A stretch of DNA of 64,000 nt from assembly GCA_036522155.1 (NCBI GenBank), contig DATDGI010000268.1, positions 1 through 64,000 of the forward strand, read 5' to 3'. Of the stretch, positions 8,487 through 16,105 are shown one piece after another. A program made the position numbers and the translations under genes. Origin of the DNA: UBA9676 sp036522155. GTDB taxonomy: Bacteria; Actinomycetota; Actinomycetes; Streptosporangiales; Streptosporangiaceae. Position 1 is the stretch's first letter, and each line of letters begins with the position of its first letter. The notes below the pieces were generated by a model, which saw only the letters and a program-made list of their open reading frames with translations, was not told the origin of the DNA and searched no databases.

Positions 8487-9302
8487 ATGTCAAGACCTGA
8501 GCCGGAATTACCGGTGAACCGGAAATTCCCGCTCCCCGCAGCGCGGTCGCGGGCCGGGCGGCCAGGCTTGGCAACGGGGACAGAGCTCGGTGCGCTGCTG
8601 GGCCCGGTGCGGGCGGGAAACGCCTTCGAGGAGACGGTCGAGCGGCTGCTGACCGTGATCAAGATGGGGGTCGTCGCCCCGGGTGAGCGATTTCCCGCCG
8701 AGCGGGAACTGGCCGGGCTGCTGGGCATCAGCCGGATCACGCTGCGCGAGGCGATCCGGGCCCTGCAGCAGGCGGGCTACGTGGAGTCGCGCCGTGGCCG
8801 GTTCGGCGGCACGTTTGTCAGCTCCCCGATGCCGGCCCCCGATCCGGCGGCCGTGCGCCGGATCGCCCAGGAGGACCCGGGCCGGCTGGCGGACGCGTTC
8901 ACCTTCCGGCTGGCGGTGGAGACCGGGGCGGCCCAGCTGCTGGCGCTGTCACCTGGTGACCGTGGCCGGGACGTCCTGCTCGCCCGGCTGGCCGCGGTCA
9001 ACAAGGCCGGGCTGGCCGACTACCGGCGGCTCGACACCCTGTTCCACCTGGCCATCGCCGAACTCACCGGGTCCAGCCTGCTGGCCGCGGCCTGCGCCGA
9101 CGCCCGGATGCGGCTGAACGACCTGCTCAACGCGATCCCGGTGCTCAGGCACAACATCGCGCACACCGCCGACCAGCACACCGCCATCGTGGACGCCATT
9201 CTCGCGGGGGACGCCGAGCGGGCCCGGATCGCGGTGACCGAGCACCTCGACGGCACCGCCGCCCTGCTGCGCGGTTTCCTGTCCGGGCCGCGGCCGGGCT
9301 GA
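8487..9302 (+). CDS. FadR-subfamily GntR transcriptional regulator
   Basis: 271 aa from ATG 8487; in-frame GTG (8478) and TTG (8466) codons upstream are alternatives. A winged-helix domain with FPAERELAGLLGISRITLREAIRAL and YVESRRGRFGGTFV is followed by an all-helical FCD domain. That domain includes the Asp/His metal-ligand pattern (LFHLAIAEL, DQHTAIVDAI). FCD regulators bind small carboxylates or related metabolites and repress neighbouring catabolic genes. It is divergent from the permease-ligase cluster, with a TGGT/ACCA palindrome between them, so it is the probable local repressor. The effector is unknown. Confidence 0.88.
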   Translation: MSRPEPELPVNRKFPLPAARSRAGRPGLATGTELGALLGPVRAGNAFEETVERLLTVIKMGVVAPGERFPAERELAGLLGISRITLREAIRALQQAGYVESRRGRFGGTFVSSPMPAPDPAAVRRIAQEDPGRLADAFTFRLAVETGAAQLLALSPGDRGRDVLLARLAAVNKAGLADYRRLDTLFHLAIAELTGSSLLAAACADARMRLNDLLNAIPVLRHNIAHTADQHTAIVDAILAGDAERARIAVTEHLDGTAALLRGFLSGPRPG

Positions 9303-9314
9303 CGCGAGCGGGCG

Positions 9315-10241
9315 TCAGCCTGCCACCGGCCGCGCGAGCAGTGAGCTGGTCATGTCACCAGCGGAGTCGACCATCAGGCAGGTGATGGTGCGGGTACCGG
9401 CCGCCCAGGAGGCCGGGTCCGGGTACAGATCGCGGGCCGTTATGGTGACGGTCACCAGCGCGGTGTCGACCTTGCCCGCCAACGCGGCCTGGCAGCTGCG
9501 GCGTGCCTGCTGCGGCAGGGACGCGCCCGGGTAGTGCCGCCCGGTGACCGTGACGGCCGCGATGACCTGCCCGCCGTGCCGCTGTGCACACGGCACCGGC
9601 GTCACGTAGCTGGCACTCGCGGGCGCGGCGCCCCCGGCCAGAGCGCGGAAGCACGTCCCGCCCCGCAGCGACCGGACATCCACCGTGAGAGCCGGGGGAG
9701 CGTGCCCGGCCGCGTGCGGCGGTGGGGTGGCGGTGCTCGCGATGCCGATGGCGATCGCGATGGCCACGGCCCACAGGCCCGACAAAGCGATCCCGGCCAG
9801 GGCCAGGCCGCGCCCGGGCTGTGGATCCTCGCGGATCCGGGCCAGCGCGATCAGGCCGAGGATCACGCTCACGATCCCGGTCACCAGCGTGAACCCCAGC
9901 AGACCGAGGATCAGCGCGGCGCGGGCCAGCCCGGTGGCGGGCCCGGCCGGGGCCCCCCACCGGTAGGAGTCGCGGTATGACCCGCGCCGGGAGAGAAGAT
10001 CCGACCAGGACAGCTGGCTGTAGGGCAGTTGCCCGCCCAGCAGCGGATCGGTCGGGGGATCATCGTCGGGGCCCGGGTAAGGCGACGGGGTGGTGGGGGC
10101 GGCCAGCCCTTCGTCGGCAATCCAGAGGCTCCACCCGTCGGGCACCGGCGGCCAGGCCGGATCGGGCTGCCAGCCCGGCGGCGGGGCGAAGCCGTCGGGA
10201 ATCTGCGGCCAGTCGGGCGGGGGGTTGAACCGTAGGCCCAC
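9315..10241 (-). CDS. DUF4190 / septum-formation-domain membrane protein
   Basis: 308 aa from a GTG at 10241 with a GAGGGGAG ribosome site. The cytoplasmic N-terminus is Pro/Trp-rich with two PPPGW/PDPxWPPxPDGW repeats, a motif common in actinobacterial membrane proteins. Two transmembrane helices at about 107-130 and 147-168 enclose a conserved ARIREDPQPGRGLALAGI loop, the DUF4190 signature. The extracytoplasmic part has GGTCFRALAG and VPCAQRHGGQVIA, matching the septum-formation domain with paired Cys. A role at the cell envelope is likely, but no biochemical function is established. It converges on the FadR gene with 12 bases between. Confidence 0.75.
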   Translation of the reverse strand: MGLRFNPPPDWPQIPDGFAPPPGWQPDPAWPPVPDGWSLWIADEGLAAPTTPSPYPGPDDDPPTDPLLGGQLPYSQLSWSDLLSRRGSYRDSYRWGAPAGPATGLARAALILGLLGFTLVTGIVSVILGLIALARIREDPQPGRGLALAGIALSGLWAVAIAIAIGIASTATPPPHAAGHAPPALTVDVRSLRGGTCFRALAGGAAPASASYVTPVPCAQRHGGQVIAAVTVTGRHYPGASLPQQARRSCQAALAGKVDTALVTVTITARDLYPDPASWAAGTRTITCLMVDSAGDMTSSLLARPVAG

Positions 10242-10318
10242 GCGCCGCTCCCCTCAGCGTTTGCCCGTAGCGACGGCTCGCCCAGCCCCCGCCAGGGTGA
10301 ACATATCGCGAAATACCG

Positions 10319-10342
10319 GTGCGAAAAGGTAAGATCGCACCT
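10319..10342. repeat. Inverted repeat upstream of sufR
   Basis: GGTGCGA and TCGCACC are perfect 7-bp arms around a 10-base A-rich loop in the 273-base gap between the DUF4190 gene and sufR. It is either an operator or a hairpin. Nothing else was recognised in this gap apart from the SufR box near its right end. Confidence 0.35.
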
Positions 10343-10503
10343 CGGCCAGACGCCCAGGCAGCCGGCTGCGGCCCGGTGATCTCGATTTATCGACATTGCT
10401 GGCCAGCCCGGCCCGGTAGCGGCCATCCCCGCTACGGCCTGGCCATCACTGGTGTGACCGAGGCCATGACCGACCACGTTGCGAGCGGGTATGGATTTAC
10501 GGC

Positions 10504-10518
10504 ACACTGATGTTGTGA
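10504..10518. promoter_or_regulatory. SufR operator overlapping the sufR start
   Basis: The sequence reads ACACT-GATGT-TGTGA. It matches exactly the ACACT-N5-TGTGA palindrome reported for mycobacterial SufR. It overlaps the GTG codon at 10515, and a TATGGAT -10-like element lies at 10490-10496. Binding here would block transcription of the whole suf operon, giving autorepression. Confidence 0.75.
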
Positions 10519-11303
10519 AAAGCGTGGGCACCATGGACGGGATCACGGCGGTGGCCGGGCAGATCGGGGCTGAGCGCAGCACCCGGGCCCGGATCGCCCG
10601 GCTGATCCTGGAGAATGGGCCGGTCAGCGCGGCTGCACTGAGCACTCGGCTGGGCCTCACCCCGGCCGCCATCCGCCGTCACCTGGACGGCCTGCTGGCG
10701 GGCGGCATGATCGAGGTCCGCAGCGCGCGCCGCCCGGCCAGCCGCGGGCGCGGGCGCCCGGCCAAGCTTTTCGTGATCACCGACGCCGGGCGCAGTGCGT
10801 TCGAGCATGCCTACGACGACCTGGCCACCAGTGCCCTGCGGTTCCTGGCCGAGGTCTCCGGGCCCGCGGCGGTGGCCGAGTTCGCCCGCCGCCAGGTGTC
10901 CGAGCTGGAGCGCAGGTACCGCCCGGCGATGGCCGCGGCCGGCCCGGCCGGGAAGGTGCAGGCACTCGCCGCGGCCCTGTCCGCCGACGGGTACGCCGCC
11001 TCCGCTACCACCAGCCCGGCCGGGGGGAGCACAGTGGCTGGGGGCGAGCAGCTCTGCCAGCACCACTGCCCGGTGGCCCACGTGGCGGCCGAGTTCCCGC
11101 AGCTGTGCGAGGCCGAGACCGAGGCCTTCGGGCGGCTGCTCGGGACCCCGGTGCAGCGGCTGGCTACCATCGCCCACGGCGACGGCATCTGCACCACCCA
11201 CGTGACCGCACCGTCTCTTGTCCACACCCGGGCCACCCCGGCCCGGGGCACCGCCCACCCAACCACTACCACTGAGACCGAGGCCGGAGGATTCTCCGCA
11301 TGA
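10515..11303 (+). CDS. sufR: SufR-type Fe-S-sensing repressor of the suf operon
   Basis: About 262 aa from the GTG at 10515; GTG 10524 and ATG 10533 are alternatives. An N-terminal winged helix of the ArsR/DeoR type (ARIARLILENGPVSAAALSTRLGLTPAAIRRHL) is followed by a wing RGRPAKLF. The C-terminal domain has the cluster-ligand pattern CQHHCPVAH, then a Cys in FPQLCEAE, then GDGICTTHV. This is the usual Cys set for a [4Fe-4S] cluster in SufR. The holo-form represses suf, and cluster loss derepresses it. The stop overlaps the sufB ATG as ATGA, so it is the first gene of the operon. Confidence 0.9.
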   Translation: MKSVGTMDGITAVAGQIGAERSTRARIARLILENGPVSAAALSTRLGLTPAAIRRHLDGLLAGGMIEVRSARRPASRGRGRPAKLFVITDAGRSAFEHAYDDLATSALRFLAEVSGPAAVAEFARRQVSELERRYRPAMAAAGPAGKVQALAAALSADGYAASATTSPAGGSTVAGGEQLCQHHCPVAHVAAEFPQLCEAETEAFGRLLGTPVQRLATIAHGDGICTTHVTAPSLVHTRATPARGTAHPTTTTETEAGGFSA

Positions 11304-13789
11304 CGACGACCGAGCACCCCGGGATCGAGGGGCTGGATCGATACAAGTTCGGCTGGGCCGACTCGGACGCGGCCGGCGCATCGGCCCGCCGCGGCCTGTC
11401 CGAAGAGGTCGTCCGCGACATCTCGGCGAAGAAGAACGAGCCGGAATGGATGCTGGACCTGCGCCTCAAGGGCCTGAAGCTGTTCGGCCGCAAGCCGCTG
11501 CCCGACTGGGGCTCCGACCTGTCCGGCATCGACTTCGACCACATCAAGTACTTCGTCCGCTCTACCGAGAAGCAGGCCGCCAGCTGGGACGAGCTCCCCG
11601 CCGACATCAAGAACACCTACGACAGGCTCGGCATCCCCGAAGCCGAGAAGCAGCGCCTGATCGCCGGCGTGGCCGCGCAATACGAAAGCGAGGTCGTCTA
11701 CCACAAGATCCGGGAGGATCTGGAGGAGAAGGGCGTCCTCTTCCTGGACACTGACACGGCGCTGCGCGAGCAGCCGGATCTGTTCCAGGAGTACTTCGCC
11801 ACGGTGATCCCGGTGGGCGACAACAAGTTTGCCGCGCTGAACACCGCGGTCTGGTCCGGCGGCAGCTTCATCTACGTGCCGAAGGGCGTGCACGTGGACA
11901 TCCCGCTGCAGGCGTACTTCCGGATCAACACCGAGAACATGGGCCAGTTCGAGCGGACGCTGATCATCGTGGACGAGGGCGCCAGCGTCCACTACGTGGA
12001 GGGCTGCCTGCCGGCCGGCGAACTCGTCGGGATGGCGGACGGCAGCTGGCGGCCGATCGAGCAGGTCATGGTCGGCGACCATGTGCTCGGCCACGACGGC
12101 AGGCCGCACCGGGTGACCGCGTTCCAGATGCGTGACCTGCGCGGCAGCCTGCACACCCTGACCCCGATGTCGCCGGCTAACGCCTTCTCGGTCACTGACG
12201 AGCACCCGGTGCTGATCGTGCCGCGGGCTGAGGTGCTGGTGAAGCGCAAGCCGCGCAATGGCTGGCAGCCAGAAGTGGACAGCAAGAAACTCCTGTCCGC
12301 CGAGCCCCGCTGGGTGCCGGCCAAAGAAGTTGCCGAAGGCGATTTCCTGGTCTACCCCAAGCCCCGGCCACGGCCGGCCAGGACCGCGATGCCGCTAGCG
12401 TTCGCGCGGCTGGCCGGCTACTTCCTGGCTGAGGGGTCGGCCACGCTGACCAACGGCTGTGAGTCCCTCGCGTTCTCGTTCCACATTGACGAGGCCGACG
12501 AGGTGGACGCGGTCCGGCGGGCCTGCAAGGACCTCTACGACGCCGAGGGCTCGGTGCTGTACAACGAGGCCAAGCACGAGGCGCGGGTGCTCGTCTACAC
12601 CAAGGCCGGCTACCACGCGATGAAGCAGCACATCGGCGACCGGTCCTACCGCAAGACCCTCTCGGCTGACCTGCTGGGCCAGGACGAGACCTTCCTGCGG
12701 GAACTGCTGGACGCCTACGTCCGCGGCGACGGGAACGAAAGCCGGCGGGGCGGCGCGACCTGGAAGCGGGTCCACACCACCTCCCGCCCGCTCGCCTTCC
12801 AGTTGCAGGCGCTGCTGGCCCGGCTGGGCACCTACGCCACGGTGGAACTGCGCCGCGAGGGCGGCCCGGCCGAGATCATGGGCAGGCAGGTCACCCGCCA
12901 CGGCCTGTACCAGGTGCAATGGACCGAGGGCGGCCACGGCCCGCGCCAGGCTCGCGACGCTGGGGGCTACTTCCTGGTCCCGGTGAAGAAGCACCAGGTC
13001 CGCGAGGCCGACGAGCCGGTCTTCAACCTCGATGTCGAGGAACCCGACAGCTACCTCGCGTACGGGTTCGCGGTGCACAACTGCACCGCGCCGATCTACT
13101 CATCCGACTCGCTGCACTCCGCGGTGGTCGAGATCATCGTGAAGGCCGGCGCGCACTGCCGTTACACCACCATCCAGAACTGGTCGACCAACGTGTACAA
13201 CCTGGTCACCAAGCGAGCGGTGGTGCAGGCCGACGCGAGCATGGAATGGATCGACGGCAACATCGGGTCCAAGGTCACGATGAAGTACCCGTCGGTGTAC
13301 CTGATGGGTGAGCACGCCCGCGGCGAGACCCTGTCGGTCGCGTTCGCCGGTAGCGGCCAGCACCAGGACGCCGGCGCCAAGATGGTGCACTGCGCGCCGA
13401 ACACCTCCTCCCAGATCATCTCCAAGTCGGTGGCCCGGGCCGGCGGGCGGACCTCCTACCGCGGCCTGGTCCAGGTGCAGGAGGGCGCCACCCACAGCAA
13501 GTCCACCGTCAAGTGCGACGCGCTGCTGGTGGACACGAGCAGCCGGTCCGACACCTACCCCTACGTCGACGTGCGCGAGGACGACGTGGAGATGGGCCAC
13601 GAGGCCAGCGTCTCGAAGATCTCCGAGGACCAGCTGTTCTACCTGATGAGCCGGGGCATGACCGAGGACGAGGCGATGGCCACCATCGTCCGCGGCTTCG
13701 TCGAGCCGATCGCGCGCGAACTGCCGATGGAGTACGCGCTGGAACTGAACCGGCTGATCGAGCTTCAGATGGAAGGAGCGGTCGGCTGA
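11300..13789 (+). CDS. sufB: SufB, Fe-S scaffold subunit, interrupted by an intein
   Basis: The 829-aa precursor comprises a SufB N-extein (residues 1-235), a 359-aa intein (236-594) and a C-extein (595-829). Splicing would yield a 470-aa SufB, the normal length. The joint restores the conserved YVEG-CTAPIY stretch, with Cys595 as the +1 nucleophile. SufB forms the SufBC2D complex in the cytosol, where it receives persulfide sulfur from SufS and assembles clusters. Late conserved Cys residues such as AKMVHCAPN are present. ATG 11300 has AGGA upstream and overlaps the sufR stop. Iron-sulfur supply in this cell therefore depends on protein splicing. Confidence 0.95.
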   Translation: MTTTEHPGIEGLDRYKFGWADSDAAGASARRGLSEEVVRDISAKKNEPEWMLDLRLKGLKLFGRKPLPDWGSDLSGIDFDHIKYFVRSTEKQAASWDELPADIKNTYDRLGIPEAEKQRLIAGVAAQYESEVVYHKIREDLEEKGVLFLDTDTALREQPDLFQEYFATVIPVGDNKFAALNTAVWSGGSFIYVPKGVHVDIPLQAYFRINTENMGQFERTLIIVDEGASVHYVEGCLPAGELVGMADGSWRPIEQVMVGDHVLGHDGRPHRVTAFQMRDLRGSLHTLTPMSPANAFSVTDEHPVLIVPRAEVLVKRKPRNGWQPEVDSKKLLSAEPRWVPAKEVAEGDFLVYPKPRPRPARTAMPLAFARLAGYFLAEGSATLTNGCESLAFSFHIDEADEVDAVRRACKDLYDAEGSVLYNEAKHEARVLVYTKAGYHAMKQHIGDRSYRKTLSADLLGQDETFLRELLDAYVRGDGNESRRGGATWKRVHTTSRPLAFQLQALLARLGTYATVELRREGGPAEIMGRQVTRHGLYQVQWTEGGHGPRQARDAGGYFLVPVKKHQVREADEPVFNLDVEEPDSYLAYGFAVHNCTAPIYSSDSLHSAVVEIIVKAGAHCRYTTIQNWSTNVYNLVTKRAVVQADASMEWIDGNIGSKVTMKYPSVYLMGEHARGETLSVAFAGSGQHQDAGAKMVHCAPNTSSQIISKSVARAGGRTSYRGLVQVQEGATHSKSTVKCDALLVDTSSRSDTYPYVDVREDDVEMGHEASVSKISEDQLFYLMSRGMTEDEAMATIVRGFVEPIARELPMEYALELNRLIELQMEGAVG
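12005..13081 (+). other. Intein with DOD-type homing endonuclease inside sufB
   Basis: A 359-codon in-frame insertion. It begins with Cys (CLPAGE, splicing block A), has a TDEHPVL block B, and ends FAVHN followed by Cys (blocks F/G with the penultimate His and terminal Asn). Between them are two LAGLIDADG-like helices, LAGYFLAEG at about residues 370-378 and LLDAYVRGDGN at about 469-479, each with an acidic residue, so the homing endonuclease looks intact. Length and insertion point match the known mycobacterial SufB (Pps1) intein, which is also 359 aa. Confidence 0.93.
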
Positions 13790-14940
13790 TGACCGGGCTC
13801 CGGGGGGCCGTGGAATCCGCGGCCCCCGTCTCCAGATTGCACCTGCACCAGTCCTACGAGGTGTCGGACTTCGTGGTGCCTTCCGGGCGCGAGGAGGAGT
13901 GGCGGTTCACGCCGTTGCGCCGGCTGCGGGGGCTGCACTCGGATGCTCTGGCGGCGGCCGGGAAGGTGGCGGTTGAGGTCAGCGCCGCACCGGGAGTCTC
14001 CGCTGTGCGTGCGCAACGCGGTGACTCCCGGCTCGGCGCCGCCTTTGTGCCCGCCGATCGGGTCAGTGCCCGGGCGTTTGCGTCGTTCGACGAGGCAATC
14101 GTGGTGACGGTGCCTAAGGGCGCCGAGGTTGCTGAGCCGACCGTGGTGTCCGTGCGCGGGGAGAGCGCGGAGGGGGCGGGGTTCGGGCACACGGTGATCA
14201 GCGTGGGGGAGAACGCGCGGGCCGTGGTGGTGCTGGACCACAGCGGCAGCGCGACTTATGCCGACAACGTCGAGATCGTGGTGGGGGATGGGGCCACGCT
14301 GACCGTGGTGAGTGTGCAGGGGTGGGCCGATGACGCGGTGCACCTGTCGCACCATCAGGCGACGGTTGGCCGCGATGCGCGGCTGCAGCATGTGGCGGTG
14401 ACGCTGGGGGGGAGCGTCGTGCGGCTGGCGCCCTCGGTGCGCTATGCCGGGACGGGCGGGGACGCGGAGATGCTGGGGCTGTACTTCGCGGACGACGGCC
14501 AGCATCTGGAGCACCGGCTCTTCGTGGATCATGAGGCAGCGAACTGCCGGAGCCGGGTGGACTACCGGGGCGCGCTGCAGGGGCAGGGCGCGCACACGGT
14601 GTGGATCGGCGACGTGCTGATCCGGGCCACCGCGACCGGCACCGATACCTACGAGCGCAACCGCAATTTGCTGCTGAACGAGGGTGCCCGGGCGGACTCG
14701 GTGCCCAACCTCGAGATCCTGACCGGTGAGGTGGTAGGGGCCGGGCACGCCAGCGCCAGCGGGCGGCTGGAAGACCACCACCTGTTCTACCTGATGTCCC
14801 GTGGCATCCCGATGGCCGAAGCCAGGCGGCTGGTGATCCGCGGCTTCTTCGGCGAGCTGATCGGCAAGATCCAGGCGCCGGGCCTGCGGGACCGGATCGC
14901 CGCGTCGATCGAGGGCGAACTGGGCGGGCCGCAGGCATGA
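13789..14940 (+). CDS. sufD: SufD, Fe-S cluster assembly protein
   Basis: 383 aa from the ATG at 13789, which overlaps the sufB stop as TGATG. It has the SufB/SufD beta-helix pattern: EEEWRFTPL near the N-terminus, a repetitive Val/Gly/Asp-rich core, and the C-terminal ASASGRLEDHHLFYLMSRGIP signature followed by a helical ending. It pairs with SufB in SufBC2D and is involved in iron entry. Codon choice in roughly the first 280 codons is unlike its neighbours. There are many GGG, GTG and TTG codons and some T-ending ones, then a return to C-ending codons near 14640. Confidence 0.92.
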   Translation: MTGLRGAVESAAPVSRLHLHQSYEVSDFVVPSGREEEWRFTPLRRLRGLHSDALAAAGKVAVEVSAAPGVSAVRAQRGDSRLGAAFVPADRVSARAFASFDEAIVVTVPKGAEVAEPTVVSVRGESAEGAGFGHTVISVGENARAVVVLDHSGSATYADNVEIVVGDGATLTVVSVQGWADDAVHLSHHQATVGRDARLQHVAVTLGGSVVRLAPSVRYAGTGGDAEMLGLYFADDGQHLEHRLFVDHEAANCRSRVDYRGALQGQGAHTVWIGDVLIRATATGTDTYERNRNLLLNEGARADSVPNLEILTGEVVGAGHASASGRLEDHHLFYLMSRGIPMAEARRLVIRGFFGELIGKIQAPGLRDRIAASIEGELGGPQA

Positions 14941-15290
14941 GCGAGTTCGTCCGCGTCTGCGCGCTGTCCGACCTGCCCGCCGAGGGGGCGATCGGGGTCG
15001 ACATCGGCGACACGCCGGTCGCCGTGATCCGGGCCGGCGATGAGGTCTACGCCCTGCTAGACGTCTGCTCGCACGAGGAAGTGCCGCTGTCCGAGGGCGA
15101 GATCTACGACCACACGGTGGAGTGCTGGCTGCACGGATCCTGCTTCGACCTGCGCACCGGCAAGCCCACCGGCCCACCGGCCACCAGGCCGGTGCCCACC
15201 TACCAAGTGAAGATCGAGGGCGACGACGTGTACGTCGCGCTCCGTGCCGATGACCACGGGACCGCCGGCCAGGCCCAGCCGGCCGGCTGA
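14937..15290 (+). CDS. Rieske-type [2Fe-2S] ferredoxin of the suf operon
   Basis: 117 aa. The Rieske ligand pairs are CSHEE at about residue 44 and CWLHGSCFD at about 63, giving C-x-H and C-x2-H, with the FDLRTGKPTGPPA continuation typical of soluble dioxygenase-type ferredoxins. The ATG at 14937 overlaps the sufD stop, so it is part of the operon. Actinobacterial suf operons often carry such a gene. It may provide electrons for cluster assembly or act as a cluster-status sensor, but neither role is proven. It has no signal peptide, so it is cytosolic. Confidence 0.85.
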   Translation: MSEFVRVCALSDLPAEGAIGVDIGDTPVAVIRAGDEVYALLDVCSHEEVPLSEGEIYDHTVECWLHGSCFDLRTGKPTGPPATRPVPTYQVKIEGDDVYVALRADDHGTAGQAQPAG

Positions 15291-15313
15291 AACCGATTCA
15301 GGAGATATCGAAC

Positions 15314-16105
15314 ATGGCAACCCTGGAGATCCGCGACCTGCACGTCAGCGTGGCCGAGGCCCAGCCAGCCGGGCCTGACGGCCCCGGCGGCGAGCGGCGC
15401 GAGATCCTGCGCGGCGTCGACCTGACCGTGACCGCCGGCCAGACCCACGCGATCATGGGGCCGAACGGGTCGGGCAAGTCCACCCTCGCCTACGCGATCG
15501 CCGGGCACCCCAAGTACCTGGTCACCCAGGGCGCGATCACCCTCGACGGTGAGGACGTGCTGAAGATGAGCGTGGACGCCCGCGCCCGGGCCGGCCTGTT
15601 CCTGGCCATGCAGTACCCGGTCGAGGTGCCGGGAGTGTCGGTGTCCAACTTCCTGCGGACCGCGGTGACCGCCGTCCGCGGCGAGGCGCCGAAGCTGCGC
15701 CCGTTCATCAAGGAGATGAACGAGGCGATGGCGGCGCTGTCTATCGACCCGGCGTTCGCCCAGCGCAACCTGAACGAGGGCTTCTCCGGCGGGGAGAAGA
15801 AGCGGCACGAGATCCTCCAGATGGAGCTGCTCGGGCCGAAGATCGCGGTGCTGGACGAGACCGACTCCGGGCTCGACATCGACGCGCTCAAGGTGGTGTC
15901 CGAGGGCATCAACCGGTTCCGCGCCGAGCCCGGCCACGGCGTCCTGCTCATCACCCACTACACCCGGATCCTGCACTACATCACGCCGGACTTCGTGCAC
16001 GTGTTCGTGGGCGGGCGAATCGTCGACGAGGGTGGCCCGGAGCTCGCCGAGACCCTGGAGGCCGACGGCTACGAGCGGTGGGTGAAGGCGGGAGCGGTGT
16101 CATGA
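15314..16105 (+). CDS. sufC: SufC, ABC-type ATPase of Fe-S assembly
   Basis: 263 aa. The Walker A is GPNGSGKSTLAYAIAG, the signature region is FSGGEKKRHEILQM, and the Walker B IAVLDETDSGLD has the SufC-specific ETDSGLDIDAL. It is soluble and drives conformational change of SufB and SufD. The ATG at 15314 follows AGGAGATA. The first about 35 residues carry an extra polar loop (AEAQPAGPDGPGGERRE) between the first strands, a little longer than in E. coli SufC. Confidence 0.95.
   Translation: MATLEIRDLHVSVAEAQPAGPDGPGGERREILRGVDLTVTAGQTHAIMGPNGSGKSTLAYAIAGHPKYLVTQGAITLDGEDVLKMSVDARARAGLFLAMQYPVEVPGVSVSNFLRTAVTAVRGEAPKLRPFIKEMNEAMAALSIDPAFAQRNLNEGFSGGEKKRHEILQMELLGPKIAVLDETDSGLDIDALKVVSEGINRFRAEPGHGVLLITHYTRILHYITPDFVHVFVGGRIVDEGGPELAETLEADGYERWVKAGAVS

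Noticed and set aside
10319..10510. Small 63-codon frame upstream of sufR
   Set aside because: It has no ribosome site or family motif, and it overlaps the promoter and the SufR box.
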